Assembly: GCA_029718625.1 (NCBI GenBank)
Contig: CM056380.1
Span: forward strand, 44,191,689 to 44,255,688
DNA from: Synaphobranchus kaupii
Taxonomy: Eukaryota > Chordata > Actinopteri > Anguilliformes > Synaphobranchidae
Reading direction: 5' to 3'
DNA: 64,000 bases
The notes under the pieces are model-generated. The model saw nothing but the letters and a program-made list of their open reading frames with translations. It had not been told where the DNA came from and did no database searches. A program made the translations under genes and the position numbers. Below, piece after piece: positions 10,451-22,945 of this stretch. How positions within the stretch are numbered: position 1 is the stretch's first letter; every line of letters begins with the position of its first letter.

Positions 10451-12795
10451 AGTGATACTGCAGTCAAAAACCGACTTTTCCCGTTGAAAACCGATGTTTT
10501 GGATTAGATTATAATCATACACAACTGTCTATGTCCGAAAATCTCATGTTTAGTCAAAATAGTTTTATATGAGTTTTTGTGTAGGCTTACCAATACGCTG
10601 GTTTCCGGGGATTCGTGACGTCACGAGATCCTTAACATAAAAATGGGTGGAGTTGAGGTGGTCCTAGAGGTAGTCTCGGCTGTGCACGTGGTATAAAATC
10701 AGAGACCAACGGGTTTTTTTTCCTCTTTGAGACTGAGACCCTTGTACTGTGCTAACTAGTTAGTTCAAGTTCAAATGCGAATTGCTTTGTATTCCTGCTA
10801 ACGTTAGTATTACGACTTATATCGAGCTAATAAGGCTACGTTCACACTGCAGGCATTAGTGCTCAATTCCGATTTATTGCTCAGATCCGATTTTTTTTTT
10901 TTTTGGCATAATTTTTTTATGTGGCCCATATCTGATTCCAGTGTGAACCGATTGCTCTCCTCAAATGACCCGTGCAAATGAACAAAAACAAAAGACATAG
11001 CGCCTGTTACACAGCCTGCAGAAATAAACAACAACCAAAAGGAAGTCATCAAAGTCACAGCTTCTGCGTTAATTTTAAAGTTGATGTGCAGTGGAGCTAA
11101 TGATAAGGGTGAGGAGACGGGAAAAAAGCCAAGGTTTTTACTAGCTTTTTGTGCTGCCATGGCTGCTACTTCTGTGCAGAGTGACTCGTGAATGCGAGAA
11201 AAGAGCCAGGAATGGGGGGACCGTGACATGTGCGGGTTCAGTGAAACTCAAGCAAGGCATGAAATTAACCTCGCTCACTCGCCTGGGCGAGTGATTATGA
11301 GGACGGGCGAGTTAAGAAAATGGAGCGCTCGGCCGTTTGGCTAGTGAGACCAGTCGATATAACATTTATAAAACAGATAGTTCCGGGATGAAGATTGGTC
11401 AATACAGCGTTCCAGCCGTGTTAAAATACACAATATAAAAAAGCTATCACATGACACATCTGTTCAACTTCATGTGTAACGTATAGCCTAACATCACTGC
11501 GCACCCTTAGATTAAACTATTGACACACTATTTGACCGACAACCATAACGTTCGTTAAGCAGCTACATGAGAAAACCGTGAATAATGAATAGGCTACCGT
11601 GCAACAAACCAAGACAATAACAGGGACAGTTCTAACATTATTTTAAATCACAAAACGGTAACGCAGCTGTCCACGAATGATATAAAAACGTTGCCTACTT
11701 CCGACTTATTATCATGGTGTATCGTTTGTGCCCAAAAAAAATCCACTGCTTTGCACATTTACCACTTATCTAAAATGACAACACATGATTTAATATAATG
11801 TGAATCTGTTGATAACCTACCCTGTACAATAGTGAGTTAACTAGCTCGTGCGTACACGTTCTAATGCGTACACGTTGATGCTGCATCAAAAATGACGTAA
11901 AAAGTCACATTAATTCCGATCTGACAGACTGCGGTCGCTTTGACACAATCGGTTATGTATCGGCATCTAATCCCACATTCAAAAGTGCCCAAATGAGAAT
12001 TTGAAATGTCAGATTCAATGTGATTTTCGCTGTTCACACTTCCATAAAAAAAAAATCTGATCTGTGTCACATTTGAGGAAAAAAATCGGATCTGTGCCAC
12101 TTTTTACCTGCAGTGTGAACGTAGCCATAGAGAGTTATTCATCTACAACGTCTTACTTTGGTATCTTTAGCTAACTTGCCTGCATTATACCAAGGAGTCA
12201 GAGATATATCGTTCCTCGGTGTAGCGCCACTGGCTCTGTTAGCTTTCATAATCTGTCGAGAGACAGAATGTATCGATAAATTAGGTAATGCAAAGCAGTC
12301 TATTGTGTGTGAGTTTAGCCCCGTTTGGTCCAGAGAACTGGTAACTTAGCTAGATAGCTAGTTATCGCTATCATTTATGAATAATGTTAGCTAATAAATG
12401 ATAACAATTCTCTCCGGACCAAGTGGAGCTGGGCGCTACAACCAGCTATGTTCAGTATACTAATGTTACTGTGTGACTGGGTTTTGCTGTGTATTTGAAT
12501 GTATTTAATAGTAACGTTACTTTAGGCAGACAAACAAGCTAACTTAGCTAGGTAACGTTAGCTCTACCATTCGGTTACATCCCCGGTCCTCTCCTCGATC
12601 GCGAAGACGGAAGGGGGCTGAGTTCAGTAGGGGCCTGAGTCAGTTCACCAAGACACACCCTTTCACTCCTTGACCGTATGAATATTCATAATATGACTAC
12701 GTGGCACTGTCGTCATATGACCACACCCACTCACGAGTTCCAGTTCAAATTGAAGCGGTAAAAAAGGCCTTAGAAAAGCCTCTGCAGTATATCTT
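10451..12795. mobile_element. 2.3 kb nested element, TAA target duplication (PIF/Harbinger-like)
   Basis: The left end 'agtgatactgcag' and right end 'ctgcagtatatctt' form short inverted repeats flanked by TAA on both sides, inside a Tc1 copy whose sequence resumes exactly on either side. A 3 bp TWA duplication is typical of PIF/Harbinger elements, so that class is inferred. No transposase is visible, so the element is non-autonomous. It contains the 10834-12126 element. Confidence 0.65.
10834..12126. mobile_element. 1.3 kb DNA element with perfect 20 bp terminal inverted repeats
   Basis: 'ggctacgttcacactgcagg' at 10834-10853 is exactly the reverse complement of 'cctgcagtgtgaacgtagcc' at 12107-12126. 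Subterminal 'gatccgattttttt' and 'aaaatcggatctg' extend the inverted symmetry. The minus frame at 10810-11229 crosses the terminus and is not a gene. The class is uncertain because no clear target duplication could be read. Confidence 0.75.
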
Positions 12796-12931
12796 TAACA
12801 CTTTTTTGGTTTTTGCATAATTTAATTTGTGTTATCTCATAGTTTTGATGTCTTTACTATTCCAAAATGTGGAAAACAGTAAAAATAACAGAAAAAAACC
12901 TTCTATGAGTCCAAACTTTTGACTGGTACTG

Positions 12932-13490
12932 TATATATATTACCAATTTCACTTATGTAGCTCTCAGTATTATTATTTTTTCTTTGCATTTGTGGCAGTT
13001 TATTTTGACTTAAATTATGAAAATGAACAAATCTAAGTTTGTAAATGGTACACCTGTCTTGTTTCATTTAAGCCATTTACCAAGTTTATGTGATGCTCAC
13101 ACCTGGAGTTATAAAGCCTTAAACAGAGCACCCCTAAATAGGTGAAATTTGCCATCTGCACCAAGGGGTTAAAACCAGATCTTTCGCCCATATAGAGTGA
13201 ATTTGTTGACCACATTTTGTGCAAATGTATTTCCTGACTTTAAATGCTGAATTAAGTGCAAGTGGTGTGGATTCCTGGCTTATTTTAATTTGCCAATTAA
13301 AGGGACAAATTAATAAATATAAACAAGATAAAAAAAGAGTGAAATGTCATTGGACACAATGAAGTGAACTAAGAGTGTTTTACTTTTGTGGTGGGGAGTC
13401 TTTTTAAAAGTATCTTCATGTAGTGCGTTTTAACATAAACATAAATTAAATATGAATAAAAGTGTAACATGCAGTATTGCATATTAATTA
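12932..13490. other. Non-coding, nothing recognised
   Basis: AT-rich sequence between the Tc1 terminus and the transposase pseudogene. No exon, RNA gene or clear repeat end seen. Confidence 0.4.
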
Positions 13491-13493
13491 GTA

Positions 13494-16400
13494 TCAGGGT
13501 ATTTCTACTTTTTTTTCTCCATACCCCTTCGCTGCCAACTCTGCCTTCCATTCTTCATAGGAAACAATGGCAGTCTCTTGGCAGTGCCAGTTGCCAAAAT
13601 ATTGCCTGTTCAAACATCTTTTTGTGCTCTCCACTCCTGGGGCAACAATCATTTTAGTGGCCCTGAACCTTCCTTTGCTGAGGGATGACTGGTGACGAGG
13701 AGAATATGTGGTGCGCTGTTTGTCATAATCGGCCAGCCCCTCCCACAGAGTGATGATGTTCGTGCACTCTTCCATGGTGAGGGCTGTGCCATGACTTCAC
13801 AGCGTCACCAGGTAATCTGCCAGGTCCTGGACACTCCTGTAGCCCTCTATATTGTCCGGCCCACCAAAGTCCTGAAATAAAGTATGATCAGGCATTAGTT
13901 ATTAATCACAGAAAGGATATTGCTTAGGCTATATTCATTATCACGCAATATGTTTAAGTGATTATGTCCTTACATCATGACTACTGGAGTCCTCCGAGGT
14001 GGAAAGCTGGTCAGACTCCTTGGAGATGGAAAGCTCACAGTGCGCAGTGGTTAATGGGGCTAAAGGAAAAGCATTTTGTGAACATTCTGAATATAATCAA
14101 ATCCATATTCTGAAATATTCCCTGAAAACAAAGATTACTGATAGCACATATTGCATGGACCACTTCTGGAAATGTTAAAAACCTACTGCTATGTGCCTGC
14201 GGAGGTCTCATCACAGTCTGCGGTGACTGAGTGGTGCCAAGCCGCTCTGGCCCCTTCTGCACAGGTGATACAGGTGAGGGGAGCTGCAGCACAGGTGGGG
14301 GCATTGGAGAGCAGTCAGGCTCCACCCTCCTAATAACTGCTTCAGTCGCTGTTGAAATGAAACATGACATAAATGGAATGTTCTGGATTCTGAGTGGCAC
14401 CACTTCATTATAATCACTTCATTATTACATAATTGTAATTGTTATGTTCGTTCTTATTTTACCCTGTGGGTTTTCTATTGTTTGGTGCACTCTAAAGCAC
14501 TTTAAGGTACATTTCTGTGTGAAAGGTGCAAGACAAATAAAGTTTATTATTGTAAATCGATTGGGAGTTGTTCCCATCATTCTGCCCTTAGTCTGTGAGG
14601 GTGTGGATGCCATGCTTTCCTGACCTGAAGGAAGGTTGTCCAGGTCTAATGTCGGAACAGTCAGGTCTGTCAGATCCTGAAACTCTTCTGAGCCAACAAA
14701 TCCCTCGTCTTCCTCCACATCAGCAACAGTAGCAGTCTCCAGCTCCTGGATGGCAGACGCATAGTCCTGGAGAACCTCACCTGTCTGGTTGTACAGGTAC
14801 TCCAGTCCTATCAGCTCACCTGGGGGGAAATACGGTATTTTAAAATATGATGCACAAGGTAGAGGTTTTCCAGATTTAATAAATGGTCTTTTTATATACA
14901 TAAAATATTCAGCTTACCAGTGTATTTCCTGGGTGCTGTATAAAGAACAATTTTCCGGCCCAGAACAGCCTCTCCAAGGCTATTTACTGCGTGCCGAAGG
15001 AGATCACTGTATGAGTGAGGCTCGTCCTTTTGGTGCGGGGTGGCTGCAGCACTCCTGTCCTCATTCCATCTGGCCGACCCATCAACCAGGTACGCCTGAT
15101 AAAATGTGGCACCAGGAAGGGTACCTGAATAGAGATACAAATGTATGTAATTAATTGATGTCACATTAATTTCACAAGCTGTTATTAAAGCTGTTTTAAA
15201 AAGGCGTTTTGAGCAATTCTATATATAAAACAATTTTTTTTACCTGGAATGAAGCGGTTCAGGTGAAGGTGAAAGCTCTCCAACGAAGTGGAACCCCTGG
15301 CACATCGAAATGTTGGAAGGCAATGCCCTCCTTTCATCAGGGTCCCAGTCAGAGTGTATAACTGAGCCTGGTCAGGGTCCTGGAAGCAGGGTACGTGTTT
15401 GGCCTGAGCTTTCCAGGTCTCAGCCACCCTCTCTGACCTAATCAAGGGAACACCAAGTGTGTCCCGCCCCGTCACCAGCGAAGGCTGGAATGAGCTGGGT
15501 GATCAGAGCCTTAGTCTCCTTTGTGCCACGGGTCGTCCTCCTGCAGTGCAGAGCCAGCTCAGCTCTGCTGATGTGACACATCACATCGGCGTCAGAGGGA
15601 CGCACCAGCTTCGCCTCCAGCTCTCAGCGCTTTGACTCCTTCAGCGCCTTCAGGTCATCTTTGTCCCACTTAAAAATGCAGTGGCTGAGATGGCTCATAA
15701 GCTGGTGGGAGTCTGCGGTGCAGCCCACTGCGATGCACTGCATGAAGTGCCAGATGTCCAGCCTTATGTTCATACTTGGCCACTCAGCAAAAAGCTTTCT
15801 AACGTGGCCCGAACAACAATTGCGATCCGTGTATAGGAGGTCCGGTGGAGGAACACCAGCATCCCGGTAGCGCTGCACCAGCCCATCAATCATGGGGCCC
15901 ACGCCCTCACTTGCTGTGAGCACAGACATGATGATCTGTCCATGCTCATTGCCCACATTGGTGGCCCATGCAGCGGTTTGGGAGCTGTGACCCGCAAGCT
16001 TTTTAATCGCCTTCTTGGTGGAATCAAGTTTCAGGACTCGCCCAAACTGGGATGTGATGGTGGCCTTAGTTTCGTCTAGCCTCTGAAGCATGTCCTGGGC
16101 GTAGACTTGCATCAGCTATCGATGCTTTGGCACTGGTGTCATCTCAGGTGGGTCCTGAAAGGCTGGGGGCAGCAGCAGTCCAGATGCGGTGGCATCAGCA
16201 AAGCCTCTGCAGTCCGTCAGATACTGGATGGTCTTTTGTTACCAGGCCTCAGAGTGCTGCTCCATCAGGCTACTGTTGTTCCCAAGACCCCTCTGTCGCA
16301 TTAGCCGGATGACTTTAATGTCACAGGCCAGCTTCGCGGTCAGGCTGCAGGGAAACTGGAGTCGATGCCCGATATCTAGCTGGGTGAGGATGGCATGGCT

Positions 16401-16780
16401 CCAGCTGATAACCTTTCTTTTGCATCACCTGCACTCCAGGTACACTGCAGCCACATTTTACGATCCAGCCACATCTAACACCTGCCGTGTCTTCTGGTGG
16501 AGTGCTGCTGAAGTCAACTCATCCCGCGTGCAGTCTGGATGAGGAATGAACAGTTTAATCCTCCACAGCTTCCTGGGCATCCATAGCAGTAGAGGATGGG
16601 AGAAGTATCGCTCTACCCCAGGCACAGCGCTGCATGTCAGAGGTGCAGGGGGAGGGTGCCACCAGAGTTTATTGGCTCTGCTGTATTCAAGCTCGGCTAC
16701 CCCACTCCTTGACCACTTGAACAAGGCCCTGGATACGCACTGCTGGTCAACTTCATGCAAAGTTCGCCTCCATCCCACTG
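13494..16780 (-). pseudogene. Decayed multi-exon DDE-like transposase gene (DUF6729-type teleost family)
   Basis: Reading down the minus strand there are co-linear blocks. An N-terminal block at 16778-16458 (KLWWHPPP, HPLLLWMPRKLWRIKLFIPHPDC) is followed by a Cys-rich block with stops (16457-16113), a core with 'GRVLKLDSTKKAIKKLAGH', 'TNVGNEHGQI' and 'LLYTDRNCC' (16112-15624), then C-terminal exons 15475-15240 (CARGSTSLESFHLHLNRFIPG), 15125-14930 (RWNEDRSAA), 14820-14580 and 13880-13494 (ADYDKQRTTYSPRHQ). The order and motifs match a multicopy family of uncharacterised teleost proteins that I recall as carrying a DUF6729-type domain. The spaced Asp residues suggest an RNase H-fold DDE core. 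Several introns keep GT-AG and phase (for example G|GT at 15240/15126). In-frame stops at about 16120, 16270 and 16440 make it inactive. Confidence 0.7.
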
Positions 16781-16829
16781 GGAGACAGATTTGTCTGTCT
16801 GTAAGGAAAATTATATAATCTGATTATTC

Positions 16830-17600
16830 AGAAAGGTCAAGACAAATAAATGTGTAATTAATTATTTTCCTTTACTCGAAGTTACAAGTTTGTACAGCAG
16901 ACATTTGTCAAACATTTACACCAATCTCCTGATACCTGAGCTTTGGAACGTGGACAGCAGTGAATTCACGTGAGCTTGACAATACATTCCTGATAGAAAA
17001 CGGAGTTTGTTGACTTTTTTGCTTCACTGCAGTGGTGATAAAACTTACAAGAAGTAAGTGCTAGTGTATTGTTAGCCTTTATTCATCCCCATAAGAGGCT
17101 AGAATGATGTAGCTAGCAGAAAGCAATAGCATTAACCCATACAAAATTGATTTCTAACGTTACTCGTTCAATCGAATGGTAAAAGTGAAATTGTTCGATT
17201 GTGGTCAGTGGCACCGAACATTTCTGACACACCCTCGATAAATGGCAAAAGTCCCAGTAGAAGATGGAATTAAATATTTAAAAGTTATATATTTCCTTAA
17301 CCTGATTTCCCTTGGCCACTGTCAATGAGGCAGTGTGATCTGGGCATACAGTTGCTATGTACGACAGAAGTATTCAGCATTGTTATTTGTTAATTAATCG
17401 TCATGGCATGCTCGTCATACTAAACGTGATTGGAGCCTGACATGTCAATATTCAAAATCCGTTTAAACCTTTCGACTTTTAAGTTATAAGGTGGGATATA
17501 CCGAGTGACCAGTGAAAATATTGACCTGGCAGTCTTTCAGAATTTTGACAGTTGATCAAGTCAACTGAAATGATGACTGTGAGACTACTGAATAGATCAG
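16830..17600. other. Non-coding, nothing recognised
   Basis: AT-rich sequence with no exon, tandem repeat or terminal repeat recognised before the palindromic repeat begins. Confidence 0.4.
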
Positions 17601-17794
17601 AATATTAGCTTATGGTATCTTAACCCGATCCAGTAAGGGCTTGCATATTACATCTTTTAAGTACAAGTGAAACAGTGAACAGTTGATACTGTTAAATCTC
17701 TTTCATTTTGCAATAAAAAGGCGTTTGTTACTGTGAAAAGAGCATTAAAAAAAGCATAGCATTTGCACAATAATTTTGCCAAACATTAACTTAG

Positions 17795-17875
17795 CTATTG
17801 GTACCAAGTAGGAATCGAACCACTGACCTCACACACGGGAAGCCAAGATTGTAACCACTAGGCCAAAGCAGGTTA
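17795..17875 (-). repeat. tRNA-like module
   Basis: On the minus strand 'tggcctagtggttacaatct' and a B-box-like 'ggttcgattcc' are spaced as in a tRNA gene. It lies inside the palindromic repeat and has a near copy at 62756-62835, so it is a repeat component and not a tRNA gene. Confidence 0.5.
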
Positions 17876-18064
17876 ACGGAAATGTACAGGCCAAATAAGA
17901 CTTTTGTGTTGCGGTATCAGATTGTGTTGGCATACTGACTTAATAATTCAAACAGTTAACAGGTAATATTGTGAAATGTCTTAGCCTTTGCAATAAAAAT
18001 AACTTGTTTTATGTTAAAAGAACATTCTTAGCTTGACGTGCACATTGTGTGCCTCAAAATTGGG

Positions 18065-18130
18065 AACAGGTGGGGATTGAACCACCAACCTACTGCACAA
18101 TGCCTTAACCACAAAGCTACAGGAACGTTC
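18065..18130 (-). repeat. tRNA-like module
   Basis: On the minus strand 'ctgtagctttgtggttaagg' is followed by 'ggtggttcaatccccacc'. This is the inverted partner of the module at 19848-19912. Confidence 0.5.
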
Positions 18131-19847
18131 ACAGCTGGTATGGTAGGTAGACGGCCTGTTAAGCATAGATAGTGTACTTGGCACATTTGTATTTTTATAG
18201 CGCCACCACATGGATTGATTGGGTTCGGGACTCAAGTCTTGGTCTAACTCTCAATCAAACCACCAAGTTTCAGAACTTTATATCAAACGATTTCAGAATT
18301 ACTAGCATTTTTGTGATAAGCCACGCCCAATGAAAAATTCATTGGCTTCTCATTCGGCCATTTTTTGACACAGGCCTTACAAAAGTAATGCATGTATGAA
18401 GGGATGTGGGATGAGTTCCTCAAACAGGTTTGGTGCAAATTGGTCAAATTATGTAGGAGGAGTAGCATTTTAAGTGTTTTACAAAAAATAATAATTGGCG
18501 GAAAATCTAAGACGACTTCATGGTTCCATGAGGTAAATATGTTGGGCATGAGCCGCGGGATATGTACACCAAATTTTATGACTCTAGAGCAAACCGGGCG
18601 TATGCAGTGGGCGTTTCAATCATTTTTAGTGAAGTTTTTAATATTTTATTAGGGGACCGAGCAGCGTAGCGTATTTGTTCAGATTCTTTTTTTTTTTTTT
18701 TTCTCCCCTTTCACCTAAGATTCCCGTGAACTGGTTTGGCCTAGAATCACCAATCTTGGCAGGCTTGTTGGGATTCCCAAACTCTTGGATCTTCTATATT
18801 ATGACGCAGATTGAACACCTGCTGGCGCTGTAGTGCACGTGACAAAATTCTGACATTGACACGCCCACTGCCGACGCGCCGTTTCACCTAGAGTCACAAA
18901 ATTTGGTAGGCAGGTCCCTTTGCTCATTCCGAACAAATTTGCCTCAAGGACCCATAAAGTCCGCCATATTTGATTTTTTGCTAATTAGCATTTTTGTAAA
19001 ACTCTTAATATGCTACTCCTCCTACAAAATTTGACCAATTGAGATGGAACTTTGTAGTCACACTCTTGAGACACTCTCATGCCTCATAAAAGTTATATTC
19101 AGAATTTTGATATTTTAAAAGATGGCCGAATGACGAGCCAATGAATTTTCAATGGGCGTGACTTATCACAAAAATGCTAATAATTCCGAAATCTTTTGAC
19201 AGAAAGTTATGAAACCTGGTAGGTCTGTTAAGAGTAACATGTGGACCTGAGCTCCCCAGGTTAAACCCAATCAACCCACGTGGTGGTGCTATAAAGATCC
19301 AAATATAAGAAAATATTAAAGAATTCAATAAAAATCATTGACACGCCCACTGCTGACACCCCATTTGATCTACAGTCACAAAATTTGGTGTACACGTCCC
19401 GCTACTCATGCCCAACAAATTTGCCTCAAGAAACCATGAAGTCTGCCATCTTCGATTTTCCGCTAATTAGCATTTTTTGTAAAACACTTAAAATGCTACT
19501 CCTCCTACAGAATTAGACCAATGTGCACCAAACCTGTTCGAGGGACTCAACCCACATCCCTACATATATGCATTTCTTTATTAAGGGCTATGTCAAAAAT
19601 TGCCTGAATGAGAAGCCAATGAATTTTGCATTGGGCGTGGCTTATCACATAAATGCTAGTACTTCTAAAACTGTTTGATATAAAGTTCTGAAACTTGGTG
19701 GGTTGATTGAGAGTTTGATCAGACATGAGCCCTGCAGTTTTAACCCAATCAATCCACGCGGTGGCTCTATACAAATACAAATGTGCCAAGTATACTATCT
19801 ATGCTTAACAGGCTGTCTACCTACCATACTAACTGTGAACGTTCCTG

Positions 19848-19912
19848 TAGCTTAGTGGTTAAGGCATTGACCTGCAATGTAGTAGGTTGGTGGTTAGATC
19901 CCCACCTCTTCC
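19848..19912 (+). repeat. tRNA-like module
   Basis: 'ctgtagcttagtggttaagg' (A-box-like) and 'ggtggttagatccccacc' (B-box-like, one change) are the mirror of the module at 18065-18130 in the opposite palindrome arm. Confidence 0.5.
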
Positions 19913-20066
19913 CAACATTTGTTTTGAGGCACACAATGTGCACGTCATGCTAAGAATGTTCTTTTAACATCAAACAAGTTATTTTTATTGCAAAGGCTAA
20001 GACATTTCACAGTATTACCTGTTAACTGTTTGAATTATTAAGTCAGTATGCCAACACAATCTGATA

Positions 20067-22740
20067 CCCCCCCCCCCCCCCCCCTTCTCTCAATCTCTGT
20101 CGCTCTCTGTCTGTCTCTCACTCACTCACTCCCACAAACATCAAAGATAAGCCAGTCTTTGCCATAAATTACCCCCCCCCCCCACACCTTAACCCAATCA
20201 GGACAGGGATGCTCTCCCTGTAAAGATATTTCATGGAGCTGAAAGAACGAAGTGTTAGTCAGTTTGGAGTTTGTTTGGGGGAAGAAGTCATCCTTTTTGG
20301 TTCCTTGTGCACTTCAGTAGAAATAAATTACATTTGGAATTACTCATTCTGACCACTAGAGGTCCCTGAATACCATTACAGTATTCAACTACTATAACTG
20401 TGCTGATGGGTTTTCATATTCATTTCATTTTCAAGGTAAATATTGACCTGTTACCCACGCTCCGATAAGCCTTGGCTTGCAGTCAGTTTCCAGTGAATGA
20501 GTGGTACGGACTAAGAACTTAGAAATTCTGTAAATATCTATGTTCCACTTGCTTACCTTTCCTTCACTCTAAAACATTGAGGAATATTACTATAAAAAAA
20601 TATTATAGGAATTGTGATTGAACTGCAACAGATTAGCTCTGTTTTAGATCAATGAGTAAGATTTGACATCACAATGGAATTTTTGTTACAACAAAATCAT
20701 AATTATTTTGGCTCCTGGTGAAGGGGGCTATAAACTGATCAAGTCAAAATACTATTTTGATTGCAATGCTTGCTCTATGTCTTGAGGAGTTAAATCAGTA
20801 ATGCAGTTTGATGCATCACACCATCATAATTGAACTGTATGTACTGTTAGCCTCTCTGCCTTTGGCCTAACTACACTTGTTCTTGGCGCTATTTCTGGCT
20901 TATTTTGCTTGTGTTGTCAGTGAGGATCATTGATCAAGAACGTAGGTCCTACTGGTAATTATGGCTCTGCTCTATAATATCTAACTATTTATCCTAGAAT
21001 AGAGTAGGATGTCAACCACATTAACCTGATAAATCTAGGTATTGTAATATGAAGACAAGTCTACACATTGAGTCCATGGTTCAGTGACAGTGAATAGTTT
21101 ATTTACATATGCTTAAGAAAAATGATGATTAAAAACCATCCTGACTTGTCAAAACAACAAAGGGAATATCAAATTGCCTTGGCAGTGTCCCTTTTTAAAA
21201 TTAGATTCAGTGATATGCCATAACCACTTGAGATTGTTTGACCATGTAATTCAAGGATAACAGATTTTGTGGGAAGCTGGGATATTTTCCCTGCCATTAT
21301 TGACTATTCAAAGTCATAAATTCCAGTTTATTTTGGTCTTAGTTACTTTTATGATAAGAGACAATCATAGAGTTACAAATACAATGGAAGTCTATGGCAG
21401 GAGCACATTTTACACTTTCAAACTCAAAGACCTGCAAGAGTATTTCAGCAATCAGCATGAAACTTGGTATATAGCATCAACAGAGGGACTTAGGCCCTTT
21501 AAAGGTCAAGAATTTCCAACCATTGCCATGGCAACTACTTTAGTGCAATGTCAATAATATTTGATTTGGAGCCTGGTACCCCTAATTATTTTGAGATTAT
21601 GTTCTACTATATAAATTTTGAGACAATGTAGGTTTTGCTCATTTTCAATTTCTGAAAATGGTTTAGTCTAAGAAGTGGAGTAAAGTGGCTGCAAGACCAG
21701 AAAGGATTCTACAATATTTTTGCGCTATATTATACTTTAGCAAGCAACTTTAGCATAGTTGTGGTCTGGGTTTTGTGCAGAATTTCAGCCACACATTCTG
21801 TACCATGCCATGTAAAAAAAGGTAAAAACTTTAATTGCCGATGTCTTTATAACTGAGGTTCTGCTGCCTTTTTATTTTTTACCACAGGGTGGTGATATAG
21901 TATCAACTATATCACTTCTGTCTGTGATTGGCCTACGTGTATTTCTACCGCTACTACCACTAACCACGAAGCCTGAGCTAAACTGTTTCTTACTGGAACT
22001 CTAGATTAACTGCACATATTTCAGATAATAATAATAATAATACCTTCTGCACAGTGGTGTCTCTCTCCCTCTCAGTCTGCATCACACCTCCCTCATGTCT
22101 TGGTATCTTTTTTGTTTCTTACTTCCTGTCTCAACACAGACACACACCACATCCTGTGCATATCACTTCCACGTTCCCCCACCCATCTCATCTGCACCAC
22201 TCCTACAGCCACTTCTGCTGCAGAACAAAACATTTGAAAATAGTCCCATACACCCCTGGGTGATTTCCCATAGATCCACCAAAGGTAATTTCTTTGTCAC
22301 CTTTAGTTCATTGATAGCCGAGTCGGACCTTTTCAGGAAGCTGGAATTCGAGGAAAGCCTATGTGATCTTTTCTAGGTGGAAGTTGGAGGAAGCCGTTCG
22401 AGGGTTCGTAAGACACATTTCATATCACGGTGGTGATATGTCGCATAGCCTAATATATTATTGGTGATACTTTGTCTATGCCTTTGGTTTTCGTACTGAA
22501 TATGAGTAGGCCTAGGCCAGACTGGCCAGTCAGTGTGTGTTACTGCAACAGACCTGGCGGCCTTAACCACTGTGTGAGTGTTATCATGCCATTTTTAATG
22601 TTTGGCCACTGTCGTGTAAGTTATCTCAGTGGATTTGTTAGTGCTACCGATACGGATTCTTATCTCTCAACATGGATAATGTTAATCTTATTGTCTGTAG
22701 GCTTTCTCTACTGGATCAGACGAGGCCCCCCTTGATTAGA
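20067..22740. other. Poly-C tract, CT-rich microsatellite, then non-coding DNA
   Basis: Eighteen C at 20067-20084 are followed by CT/CTGT and CACT simple repeats to about 20132. A second C run lies near 20171. The rest to 22740 shows no credible exon; a 96-codon frame at 21267-21557 has no recognisable domain. Confidence 0.5.
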
Positions 22741-22945
22741 ACTCGCTGTCAATCAAACGCTTGTATCTCTATATCTTCTGCTCGACTCGTGCCACTGTTC
22801 TCACGTTCCATACAAGGCGGGCTTTGGAAAGCCTGTTGAGTGAGGGGCTGGACTCAGTTAGCAGGGTTGCCTGCATCACATGGCGCCCCAGCTGATCGAT
22901 CACCTGCAGACACTTGCACTCTGCCTGCGCTGGTTGCGCATTAAA

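Larger units (their letters stand above)
10335..12931 (+). mobile_element. Tc1-like transposon fragment split by a nested element
   Basis: The left piece (10335-10450) carries the Tc1 tail 'caaagccgttatcaaggcaa' and 'gtggctactttgaagaatct'. The right piece (12796-12931) continues with 'atagttttgatgtctttact' and the terminus 'ccaaacttttgactggtact g' followed by TA. Together they reconstitute the 3' end of a common teleost Tc1 family, interrupted by the 2.3 kb element at 10451-12795. Confidence 0.8.
17621..20067. repeat. Large imperfect palindrome with tRNA-like modules
   Basis: The left arm, about 17911-18640, is the reverse complement of the right arm, about 19320-20067. For example 'cagattgtgttggcatactg' is paired with 'cagtatgccaacacaatctg', and the tRNA-like 'ggttaaggcatt' module with its inverse. 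A further direct copy of the inner block occupies about 18840-19320. The repeated words 'ccacgcccaatg', 'gctaattagcattttt' and 'ctactcctcctaca' recur. There is no coding capacity. A third copy of the left arm lies at 62580-63640. Confidence 0.75.

Noticed and set aside
10810..11229. 139-codon minus-strand frame
   Set aside because: It crosses the terminal inverted repeat of the 10834-12126 element and contains no domain.
13369..13551. 60-codon minus-strand frame at the end of the transposase pseudogene
   Set aside because: It is out of register with the recognisable transposase C terminus at 13494-13775.
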